64,000 bases of DNA from Cohnella herbarum (lineage in GTDB: Bacteria; Bacillota; Bacilli; Paenibacillales; Paenibacillaceae): NCBI RefSeq assembly GCF_012849095.1, contig NZ_CP051680.1, positions 1,984,001-2,048,000 on the forward strand. Direction: 5' to 3'. The notes beneath the pieces are model-generated. The model searched no databases and was not told the DNA's origin. It saw nothing but the letters and a program-made list of their open reading frames with translations. A program made the position numbers and the translations under genes. Positions 16,228-23,044 of the stretch are shown piece by piece (within the stretch, counting starts at the first letter, position 1; every line of letters starts with the position of its first letter).

Positions 16228-16532
16228 TCATCTCCATATATTCATTAGTTTTTGATAGATAGTGTATTGATTTTCTTTATTCGTCTTTATTCTTAAATGT
16301 ATTTCTTCAATGCTTTCCTTTTCTTTTTTACTTAAAAAGACATATTGGTTAACTTCTAATACTAATTTATTGCTATACCACCTTTCAATCAGTGGTAATA
16401 TTTCTAATCTTTCTTTTTCATTTTCAATGCTCTCTTTAAATCATTAAATGTTATTTCATATCCCGAGTTTTGACTGTACTTATGAACAGTCACTTCGGTT
16501 TCTATGCTACATAAGGGACAGCTTATAAACAT
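16228..16532 (-). pseudogene. Frameshifted gene of unknown family, cassette C17
   Basis: Two overlapping frames make one protein-like sequence: an N-terminal part MFISCPLCSIETEVTVHKYS with a Cys-x2-Cys pair, and, after a shift near 16437-16442, KESIENEKERLEILPLIERW and QYTIYQKLMNIWR to TGA at 16228-16230. The true start may lie upstream, where the cassette has been cut by the deletion that also truncated S18. No family is recognised. Confidence 0.5.
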
Positions 16533-16604
16533 ACCGATCCTGTAGTGTTCAGCCTCAAATAATGATTTTCATTTTATGCACCTGGATTTGATTAAATTTT
16601 TCGC

Positions 16605-16704
16605 TCATCTTAGGGGAATGGATGTATCTGCCTGAATTCACTTCCTCGAAAACTCTCCTGGCAGATCAAGGGCCGAATGGCCCGCAGCGCGAATATTGTG
16701 TTAT
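16605..16704 (-). repeat. attC-like site S18, left half deleted (short subtype)
   Basis: Begins inside the first stem at CATCTTAGGGGAATGG and continues ATCTGCC...GGCAGAT, GGGCC/GGCCC, GAATATTGTGTTAT. Same subtype as S13 and S19. The deletion removed the outer left box and the end of cassette C17. Confidence 0.8.
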
Positions 16705-16734
16705 ACGCTGTTACTGCCTACTTGAAATACTTAA

Positions 16735-17286
16735 CTATTTATTTGAAATAAGACGATTTTGTACTTTTCTAGATAATTTCCAATAGTCTCTTAAATTATT
16801 ATCTTCTGACTTAAATAATGAACCTATTTCAGTAAATTTGTTAGGATTTGTCATCAGTTCAGATTGATTTAGTAGGCTATATTGATACCTTAAAAAAGTA
16901 AAGAAATCACTTGTAATTGCTCGTCCGTCTTCATAAATAATATTTGATTCAATCCATTTATCATCAACTTCTTCTGGATTATATTCTTCTTGTAAACTCA
17001 ATAATGCCTGATTATACTTTTCCCATTCCTCAAGTAATTGCCTATTATGTTTTGAGTAGTTACATTGAACAATCATTGAATTTGATGTATAAAAAAGAAT
17101 CCAAACAAAATCTGCTCTTACTAATTTATTTGATAACAGATCATTCTTATATCTTGAAAATAATGAATACAAATTTTCGAATTTGTTAGAATCAATAATA
17201 GAGCTTGGTCGTAGATCTAAACATATTTTTTTACAAATATCAGCAATTTCAAAAAAATAATTGCAGATAAGAATCACTTCTTTCAT
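16735..17286 (-). CDS. Hypothetical protein, cassette C18
   Basis: A 183-residue, mostly helical soluble protein, rich in Asn, Leu and Tyr, with ICLDLRPSSIIDSNKFENLY near the start, a central VWILFYTSNSMIVQCNYSKH and a C-terminal RDYWKLSRKVQNRLISNK. No family is recognised and no catalytic motif is seen. The ATG at 17286 has only a weak AAAGAT ahead of it. Single-gene cassette with matching ends (GTTAtnCGC...TTACTGC), 30 bases from the R box of S18. Confidence 0.6.
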   Translation of the reverse strand: MKEVILICNYFFEIADICKKICLDLRPSSIIDSNKFENLYSLFSRYKNDLLSNKLVRADFVWILFYTSNSMIVQCNYSKHNRQLLEEWEKYNQALLSLQEEYNPEEVDDKWIESNIIYEDGRAITSDFFTFLRYQYSLLNQSELMTNPNKFTEIGSLFKSEDNNLRDYWKLSRKVQNRLISNK

Positions 17287-17316
17287 ATTGATCTTTAAGC
17301 TCTGCAGTAATTGCGC

Positions 17317-17460
17317 ATAACGTTCGTGTATTCACGACGTCCATTTCCCTTAGATAGCTCTTATCTTAGGGGAATGGATGTATCTGACTGACTCGGCTTC
17401 CTCGAAATCTCTCCGGGCAGATCAAGGGCCAAATGGCCCGCAGCGCGAATATGCTGTTAG
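17317..17460 (-). repeat. attC-like site S19, short subtype
   Basis: Complete short-subtype site: CCATTTCCCTTAGATAG/CTTATCTTAGGGGAATGG and a GGGCC...GGCCC hairpin with the loop AAAT. Right box GTTAGATGATGTGGCTGA matches the far end of C19. Confidence 0.85.
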
Positions 17461-17503
17461 ATGATGTGGCTGACTTCACTGACTACACATTAATGAAAAA
17501 ATT

Positions 17504-17524
17504 AAAACCGCAATTTGCGGTTTT
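17504..17524 (-). terminator. Terminator inside cassette C19
   Basis: A perfect palindrome AAAACCGCAA/TTGCGGTTTT followed, on the minus strand, by AATTTTTT. It lies 19 bases after the stop of the gene at 17543-18079. Confidence 0.8.
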
Positions 17525-17542
17525 ATCAAATAAACTTTGTAG

Positions 17543-18079
17543 TTATATTAGTCCCATTGATTCAAGTAATTCGTATTTATTTTTTGGTATACTGCGAGTC
17601 AAATCACCATTGATTACATCAATAGCTTCCCAGGACGAATAAATTACAAAATCATCTGAAGTAGGTATTATTCCACTCCAGTCATAGTTATTTAATTCAT
17701 ATGCTATTTCGAATCGAAGATTTTGTGATACTTCCCACCACTCTTCATATTCTTCTTGTCCACCAAATATTTCAATAAGTGTATTCTGCTTTTCTGGGAA
17801 ATTTGGATCTTCCGACTCTAGACCGATTTGATAATTAACTGGCATTTCTCCAAAATTCCATAAAAGCCACTTGTCATCAGTACCTTCTTCTTCAATCATC
17901 TGCTTTCGGTAGGATTCTACCCCTAATTGTATCAATCCAATGACGGGTTCGTCATCAGAACCATATAGTGCGATATAACAAACTTTATCTCCCTCATCAA
18001 GTTTAATACGCTTTACGGCATTCGGAATACTAATCAAAAGATCTTGTTTAAGTTGAACAAGAAACTGTCCCTTAATCAT
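17543..18079 (-). CDS. DUF4303-like hypothetical protein, cassette C19
   Basis: About 178 residues. The N-terminal strand VCYIALYGSDDEP, the NFGEMPVNYQ region and a long acidic middle (EDPNFPEKQNTLIEIFGGQEEYEEWWEV) followed by FVIYSSWEAIDVINGDL resemble the DUF4303/SUKH-like immunity and domain-of-unknown-function families of Firmicutes; this assignment is tentative. The ATG at 18079 is used because GGAGG lies 10 bases upstream; the frame is open to 18124. The cassette carries its own terminator. Confidence 0.5.
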   Translation of the reverse strand: MIKGQFLVQLKQDLLISIPNAVKRIKLDEGDKVCYIALYGSDDEPVIGLIQLGVESYRKQMIEEEGTDDKWLLWNFGEMPVNYQIGLESEDPNFPEKQNTLIEIFGGQEEYEEWWEVSQNLRFEIAYELNNYDWSGIIPTSDDFVIYSSWEAIDVINGDLTRSIPKNKYELLESMGLI

Positions 18080-18224
18080 AAAAATATAACCCTCCATATT
18101 GCAAGATAGAAATAATTTCGACATAAAATTCCATTTACCTTCTAAATAATGTAATTGGAATTTGATGAAAGTATTATTGATACGCTCATTATTAATGTAT
18201 TTTAAGAACTTTCAGCCATTTCAT

Positions 18225-18409
18225 CTAACGTTCTTGTATTCACGACGTCCAACTCCCTTAAGCCCCAACGGGGCGGCCGCGATGCGGTTAGGGAGTTGGA
18301 TGTGTCCGGCTGCTTCTGCTTCCCTGTGTTTGAGTTCACTTCCATCGAATCCTCTCCAACTTCTGCCGGACCGAGGGGCGAATGCCCCGATGCGTGAATA
18401 TGGTGTTAT
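18225..18409 (-). repeat. attC-like site S20
   Basis: Full site, CCAACTCCCTTAAGCCCC...GGTTAGGGAGTTGG; small hairpin GCCCCaacGGGGC; GCCGGAC stem; GGGGC/GCCCC hairpin. Left box CTAAC, right box GTTATAGGATGTCAGCGCC. Confidence 0.85.
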
Positions 18410-18433
18410 AGGATGTCAGCGCCTTCTTCGAGT

Positions 18434-19072
18434 TCACCCCAGAAAATCAATTATTCTGTCTTTATATTCATCCCATTTGTAATTCTCATTTCTTATTATT
18501 AGCTTTGAAATATCCCATTCCTGAACGATTTTGAATACAAAATCCTGATTTATAGTCCAGAACTTCCCGGCTTCTACAAAATCGTTATCTGTATGAATTC
18601 CACATACACCTTGAGTGAATTCAGGTCCACGAATCTCACAAATCCATCTCCAATTTTGTTCTACATTCACTTGGTAAAAATAGATTAGAACGGGATCAAG
18701 CCGACTTAAAATAGATTGTATTTTCTTTGTCAGATCCAACAATCTTTGTTCTTCCATTTGCATGTTAAAAGCAAATCCAATTGTGTCTTGAAATACATAG
18801 CTCTCCATAATTGTGATTTCTTCTCGATCTAATTTATCATTAATAAAATCACTAAAGAGTTGCTCGACCTTTGCAGCGAACCATTCTGCTTCTTCTAGAA
18901 TAGTAAAAGAATTAAACTGCTTGTCGTAAATTCTCAATGGATGGTTGTCTTCTAGTTCGTGATAAAATCTATTAGGGATCTTTGACTCATTCAATCTTTC
19001 ACTTATAAAGCTTCCGGTCGTTGACTTGCCCGACCCAGGTATGCCATCAATTATTATTAATTTTGTCTTCAC
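18434..19072 (-). CDS. P-loop kinase-like protein, cassette C20
   Basis: A 212-residue protein with Walker A GIPGSGKSTTG near residue 9, EITIMESYVFQ as a likely Walker B-side strand and RLDPVLIYFYQVNVEQNW, the pattern of deoxynucleoside- or small-molecule-kinase P-loop proteins found as Paenibacillus and Bacillus hypotheticals. GTG start at 19072 with GGGAG 8 bases upstream. It is the first cassette at the high-coordinate (in integrons, promoter-proximal) end. A 5' fragment of the same gene is repeated at 9369-9557. Confidence 0.75.
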   Translation of the reverse strand: MKTKLIIIDGIPGSGKSTTGSFISERLNESKIPNRFYHELEDNHPLRIYDKQFNSFTILEEAEWFAAKVEQLFSDFINDKLDREEITIMESYVFQDTIGFAFNMQMEEQRLLDLTKKIQSILSRLDPVLIYFYQVNVEQNWRWICEIRGPEFTQGVCGIHTDNDFVEAGKFWTINQDFVFKIVQEWDISKLIIRNENYKWDEYKDRIIDFLG

Positions 19073-19117
19073 AGAAACTACTCCCTGTATGATCTATTGG
19101 CTTTGCGTTGATTTCCT

Positions 19118-19269
19118 ATAACGTTTCCGTGTTCACGACTTCCCACCACCTTAAGGTCACGAAGTGACTGGTCGCGATGCGGCTAGGTGGTGCGGATATG
19201 TCCGACTGGCTCTGCTTCTTTGCTGCTGAAATGCCTCGCCCCGCTTCAGACCGAGGGGCGGCTCCCGAT
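19118..19269 (-). repeat. attC-like site S21, truncated at the expected integrase-proximal end
   Basis: Normal left box and CCCACCACC/GGTGGTGCGG stem, near-identical to S9, but the sequence stops resembling a site after GGCGGCTCCCGAT; the CGTGAATA box and GTTAT are missing. Beyond it the sequence is unrelated. Confidence 0.85.
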
Positions 19270-19482
19270 TTTTTAAACGCAGGCACAGGAATATTATACC
19301 AGATTATAGGTTTATTTTTGGCTAAATTTGTCGGATAATTACAAACGGTTGCTCATAGAAATTTCCAATAAGTCCATTTTAGAATTTATCATTCTGCCAA
19401 TCTTTTCTTCCACATATCGCCAAAATAAGAGCTTCTCATGTATAATATTGTCGTCTGGTAACTCTAGCAAATCCCTCAACCG
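19270..19482. other. Array flank without a gene or integrase
   Basis: About 210 A+T-rich bases just past the truncated site. No attI-like site, integrase fragment or promoter could be recognised by eye. Confidence 0.5.
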
Positions 19483-19842
19483 ATGAGGATCGTTTCCGGT
19501 GATTTTGTGGATAAACTCTTAAAAGGTTTGGCGTACGTCACTGCCCTAGCAGCCATAATTATGGGCATTATTCAAGCGAATCAAGCTGACGAGGTAATGC
19601 GTGAATTGGTGGGTAGATATTACGAATCGGGATTCAGGTGGGGCTTAGCAATTTCGTGGTGGGTAAGTGGAATTGTAACAGCTATCGTATTGTATGCATT
19701 AGGTATGATGGTCGAGTATTTGATGGATATTTCAAGTCGGCTTCGCAACCTTGAACATGAAGCAAAGAAAAATGGTGAACCTGCATCTAGAATGGGAAAC
19801 TCAAAAGCTAACATGAGTAAACTTGAAGGATTTAAGTTATAA
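19483..19842 (+). CDS. Small two-span membrane protein, unknown function
   Basis: A 119-residue protein with two hydrophobic segments (about 14-32, LAYVTALAAIIMGIIQANQ, and 51-76, WGLAISWWVSGIVTAIVLYA) and a charged coiled tail SRLRNLEHEAKKNG. It is the first plus-strand gene past the array. The ATG at 19483 has no strong binding site; an internal GTG near 19510 is possible. No family is recognised. Confidence 0.6.
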   Translation: MRIVSGDFVDKLLKGLAYVTALAAIIMGIIQANQADEVMRELVGRYYESGFRWGLAISWWVSGIVTAIVLYALGMMVEYLMDISSRLRNLEHEAKKNGEPASRMGNSKANMSKLEGFKL

Positions 19843-19857
19843 GTTTTTATCATATCT

Positions 19858-19888
19858 AACCCCGCCCAGCCACATGGCAAGCGGGGTT
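19858..19888 (+). terminator. Hairpin after the small membrane gene
   Basis: AACCCCGC, a 15-base loop, GCGGGGTT, then GTTCATTT, 15 bases after the stop at 19842. The T-run is weak. Confidence 0.5.
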
Positions 19889-19949
19889 GTTCATTTGCGT
19901 TGAACGAAATAGTCCGAAAACCGAAGTAACCGAGCTATTACCGATTCAA

Positions 19950-19985
19950 CTAAAAGAGCCCACGCGATTACGTGAGCTCTTTTAG
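19950..19985. terminator. Long perfect hairpin, probable bidirectional terminator
   Basis: CTAAAAGAGC and CACG pair with CGTG and GCTCTTTTAG; T- and A-runs are present on both sides. It lies in the gene-free stretch 19889-20362, which otherwise holds nothing recognised. Confidence 0.6.
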
Positions 19986-20362
19986 TTTACTACGTATTAT
20001 CGTCCTTCACTAAGTCGAAAGCTTAAAGCTGTACTATTCGTACATTTTCACTCCTTCGGGGCTATCCAATCTACACGAAAGCATCATCCAACGATAATAC
20101 AGTCTAGTGATCATCCGGCATAACCTTTGTTACTTTTAACCTTCTCCAAGTTCTGTTAATCATATGATTTTAATACTTTGTGATTTCCATCACATCCAAT
20201 CTCCGTCTACCGTTTTAATATAGAAATCAGAAAGAACATCATTCACTGTTGTTGAAAGCAACCGAATAATAGCGGAGTTGCAGGTCATAAATCTATTGCG
20301 ATTCTATCTCTATCCGGCGACTCCGATTCCCAACAAATCAACCCAAATTGGAGGAAACATCA

Positions 20363-20611
20363 ATGAAGATCGAAATGATGTCTAACCTGCCCCCTACCGG
20401 CGAAAGTGTTGCCAAATTGGCCTCGGAAGGCAATCAGCTGATTATCGACATATCAAGCATTTCTGGGTTCTTCGCCTTCTGCTTAGTATTCGTGGGTTTA
20501 TGTTTGATCGTCCCGGTTATCATCTACGAAAAATACTATAAAATCGCGGACGACGAACCTGCTAGCGAGATAAATCAGGAAAATCGGGAAGCAACCGATC
20601 AAGCCGCGTGA
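20363..20611 (+). CDS. Small single-span membrane protein
   Basis: An 82-residue protein with one hydrophobic span (about 36-56, ISGFFAFCLVFVGLCLIVPV) and an acidic tail (DDEPASEINQENREATDQ). The ATG at 20363 is preferred over 20348 because TTGGAGGAAA lies 6 bases upstream. No family recognised. Confidence 0.6.
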   Translation: MKIEMMSNLPPTGESVAKLASEGNQLIIDISSISGFFAFCLVFVGLCLIVPVIIYEKYYKIADDEPASEINQENREATDQAA

Positions 20612-20756
20612 ACCCATACATTCGACGGACATTTGACCATAAGTTAGCATGAACAATAGTTCGGGATTGACCGCTCAATACAATGGGCGGTTTTTCTTTT
20701 GTCCTAGAACTAATTTTCTCCCGCACTATTTCCCCTCTTCACTATTTTCTCCTCCA

Positions 20757-20921
20757 TCATTCATTCCTATTTTCACTCTCATACATTGCCTTAAACTTCT
20801 TATTTTCCTCCTTCAATTTTTCCACAGATTGCTTATAAAATTTGCTTTGGCCAATAACCGCAAGAACCCCAATTACAAATGGAACAATACCGAATGTTAA
20901 GGTCGAAGTTGTTACATTCAA
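20757..20921 (-). CDS. Very small membrane protein
   Basis: A 54-codon frame, TTG start at 20921 preceded by GATGAGG, reads NVTTSTLTFGIVPFVIGVLA, one hydrophobic span, then a Lys/Glu-rich helix SVEKLKEENKKFKAMYE. Composition and layout (one span plus short coil) look real; it lies 40 bases downstream of the lipoprotein gene on the same strand. Function unknown. Confidence 0.5.
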   Translation of the reverse strand: MNVTTSTLTFGIVPFVIGVLAVIGQSKFYKQSVEKLKEENKKFKAMYESENRNE

Positions 20922-20961
20922 TTTATTAACCTCATCCCGCCTTCAAGCATTTGCCATCAAT

Positions 20962-21501
20962 TCATGTTTCCGCATCGCTGCTCACAAACAATATAAAATA
21001 CTCTTTTTTCTCCACATCGCTATATCCAATATTATCTTCGCAAGAGCTCAGGTAATATTCCGTGCCCGTCATGTCTCCTCGAGGTCCGATTCTCTGCCCC
21101 ATTTCTTTGCAACTGGTTTTCCTTACTCCTTTATCTTGTCCGCCGAATCCATCCCAGGAATTATCGTAAGTGTACTCGATGTTTTCCCCGTCGAAGTCCA
21201 AATCCACGTAGATGGGGTCCCCCTCATCGGTATATCGAACGATCATAACGCTACTTTTTCTCTTACTCCTATAGTCCTCGAAGAACGCCTCTAATTTAGC
21301 CACATTCGCTAATCCCGCCGGCCCCGCAACGACATAACCTTGATTCGTCGCTTCGCCGTAAGACAAGTCAGAGTGAGAGGATTCAAGTTTCGTCGGTTCA
21401 GATTTAGATTGAGAATTGCATGACGACAATATTAATGAAACGATCATCCATCCAATTAACCCTTTTCGCATTCGCTTTTTCAATTCGGTCCACTTCCTCA
21501 T
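20962..21501 (-). CDS. DUF4362-like lipoprotein
   Basis: A 179-residue lipoprotein: a basic start, hydrophobic segment IGWMIVSLILSSC ending in the lipobox Cys (about residue 28), then a soluble domain with GPAGLANVAKLEAFFEDYRS, MIVRYTDEGDPIYVDLDFDG and two Cys (TSCKEMG, LSSC) in the order seen in DUF4362 proteins of Bacillus. It is predicted to be anchored on the outer face of the membrane. Function unknown. The frame offers starts at 21501 or the second Met at residue 11. Confidence 0.75.
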   Translation of the reverse strand: MRKWTELKKRMRKGLIGWMIVSLILSSCNSQSKSEPTKLESSHSDLSYGEATNQGYVVAGPAGLANVAKLEAFFEDYRSKRKSSVMIVRYTDEGDPIYVDLDFDGENIEYTYDNSWDGFGGQDKGVRKTSCKEMGQRIGPRGDMTGTEYYLSSCEDNIGYSDVEKKEYFILFVSSDAET

Positions 21502-21719
21502 TCCCGATTAAGCCGTGCCTTCCCGCTCCCCTTCGCACCCTCCCATTTTACCAAAACATTCTAACTTCTGGAAAATAAAATAAACCCCCGCCCTGCCTGC
21601 TCCCACGATCTATCTTCCCAATCCCCTCCCGATCCGTTACAGTATAGTAGAAACTTCTCATCACCTGACTACTCACACAACGTGAAAATAACGGCTTATC
21701 CAGGAGGACTTCTACGACG

Positions 21720-22970
21720 ATGCACCATCCGACACCCGAGTTGCGACATGCCCATGCGCGGCGACAAACCGAACCGTCCGTCCGAACACGGCACTTGATC
21801 TTCGCCGCGGCGACGATCTTGTATTGGACGACGTTATATATTTACGTACCAATCCTGAGCCCTTATCTGCAGGACCGCGGACTCTCGATGGGCTGGATCG
21901 GATTTATACTTGGCAGCTACGGCCTCACTCAGGTCATTACCCGGTTGCCTCTAGGCATGTATTCGGACGTCATGTCCAAACGCAAGCCGTTCCTCATCGC
22001 GGGAATGCTGGCGGGACTGATCAGCTGCGTCTTCTTCATGCTGCCTGGAACGTGGGGCGGACCGCTTGCCGGGCGTTTAATGGCGGGGATATGCGCCGCG
22101 GCCTGGGTGCCATTTTCGGTATTGTATGCCTCTTATTACCCAACGAACCAAACTCATCAAGCGATGGGAACGCTGAGTTTCCTCACCGTGTCCGGCCAAT
22201 TGATCGGCATGAGCGCGAGCGGCTGGCTGGCTTCGGTCGGCGGCTGGAACTACGCTTTTACTTGCGGCATATTCGTTGCCGCGCTCGGAACGCTCGTCGC
22301 TTTTTTTGTGTTCGAGCCGGATCAGCGGCCGAAACCGACGACAGACCAAGCGACCACTCCTCCGGAGCAGAAACACATACGACGAGTCGATCGGGCCATC
22401 GTCTCCCGCGTTCTTCGCTCACCCTTGCTCTGGACGGTATCCGTCCTCTCCGTCCTAGCGCACGGAATCCTGTTCATCACGATGTTCGGATTCACGCCGC
22501 TTCAAGCGGTCGAGCTTGGCGCCAGCGAAGCCCAGCTCACCGGCATCGTCGTCGCCTTCATGGTCCCGCACGCGCTCGTCTCGCTATGGACGGGGCGATA
22601 TCTCGCTCCCCGCTTCGGCACGCGCCGGGTCGTCATCGTCGGCTTCTTGCTGGCCGCAATCTTCACCGCGGCGATTCCGTTCAGCCCCAACCTCGGCTGG
22701 CTGGCAGCGACTCAAGCGCTGAACGGCATTGCCCAAGCGATGTACTTCCCGCTTCTGCTCAGCTTGGCCATTCGGCATTTCGTGCCGGAAGAACGGGCGA
22801 CGGCGATGGGATTGTATCAATCGGTTTACTCGCTGGGCATGTTCCTCGGACCCTACATCGCTGGAGGATTAAACGCGTTCGGCGGCCTAAAAGCCGGCTT
22901 TCTCTTCGGGTCCTCCCTCGGTCTGATCGCTATTGCCATCGTCTTATCGAACAAAAGACTTGAAACTTAA
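21720..22970 (+). CDS. Major facilitator superfamily transporter
   Basis: A 416-residue MFS protein with about twelve hydrophobic spans. The loop 2-3 signature appears as RLPLGMYSDVMSKRKPFL, and a repeat in the second half as LVSLWTGRYLAPRFGTRRV. A basic, His/Arg-rich N-terminus precedes span 1. It should exchange or export a small solute across the membrane by proton coupling; the substrate is unknown. CAGGAGG lies upstream of the ATG, and a strong bidirectional terminator follows. Codon use and G+C content are higher than in the array, so this marks the return to core chromosome. Confidence 0.85.
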   Translation: MHHPTPELRHAHARRQTEPSVRTRHLIFAAATILYWTTLYIYVPILSPYLQDRGLSMGWIGFILGSYGLTQVITRLPLGMYSDVMSKRKPFLIAGMLAGLISCVFFMLPGTWGGPLAGRLMAGICAAAWVPFSVLYASYYPTNQTHQAMGTLSFLTVSGQLIGMSASGWLASVGGWNYAFTCGIFVAALGTLVAFFVFEPDQRPKPTTDQATTPPEQKHIRRVDRAIVSRVLRSPLLWTVSVLSVLAHGILFITMFGFTPLQAVELGASEAQLTGIVVAFMVPHALVSLWTGRYLAPRFGTRRVVIVGFLLAAIFTAAIPFSPNLGWLAATQALNGIAQAMYFPLLLSLAIRHFVPEERATAMGLYQSVYSLGMFLGPYIAGGLNAFGGLKAGFLFGSSLGLIAIAIVLSNKRLET

Positions 22971-22983
22971 CTTGTTTATCGTA

Positions 22984-23015
22984 AAGAGACCATCAGGCTC
23001 CCCTGACGGTCTCTT
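22984..23015. terminator. Bidirectional terminator between MFS and TerD genes
   Basis: AAGAGACC-TCAGG pairs with CCTGA-GGTCTCTT around a 4-base loop. It serves two convergent genes (MFS on plus, TerD-domain on minus). Confidence 0.75.
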
Positions 23016-23044
23016 CTATTTCATCTGAATACCCGTACTTCGAA

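Larger units (their letters stand above)
2578..19269 (-). mobile_element. Integron-like gene-cassette array without integrase (CALIN-type), 21 attC-like sites
   Basis: Twenty-one related sites, mostly 140-190 bp, alternate with 20 cassettes whose recognised genes all lie on the minus strand. Each full site starts (plus strand) with ATAACGTTCnTGTATTCACG and ends with GCGTGAATATGGTGTTAT, giving R-like and L-like inverted boxes around a branched centre. The 2-8 variable bases beside GTTAT match between the two ends of one cassette and differ between most cassettes: GTTATGTGA..TCCCAGC, GTTATGCGAA.CTCTT, GTTAGACGAA.TTCCT, GTTAGATGA..TGGCTGA and so on. Sites are G+C-rich while the genes between are A+T-rich, and contents are typical of integrons (toxin-antitoxin pairs, Nudix, small unknowns). 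No integrase gene is visible; in integrons it would lie at the high-coordinate end, where the last site is truncated. Calling it an integron is inference from site architecture and cassette-end matching. Confidence 0.85.

Noticed and set aside
2578..19269. CRISPR array
   Set aside because: The sites recur, but units are 140-190 bp, separated by whole genes of 100-1700 bp; there are no short identical repeats with 30-base spacers and no cas genes.
2578..19269. REP/BOX-type intergenic repeats or independent MITEs
   Set aside because: Such elements do not show different end sequences that match only within one cassette, nor uniform orientation with a single gene in between.
19270..20362. Hidden integron integrase or attI next to the array
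   Set aside because: I looked for the tyrosine-recombinase R..H-x2-R..Y pattern in frames near the array end and saw none; only small membrane proteins are encoded.
21824..22963. Long plus-strand frame inside the MFS gene
   Set aside because: Arg/His/Pro-rich shadow of the MFS reading frame, which has twelve membrane spans and a good ribosome binding site.
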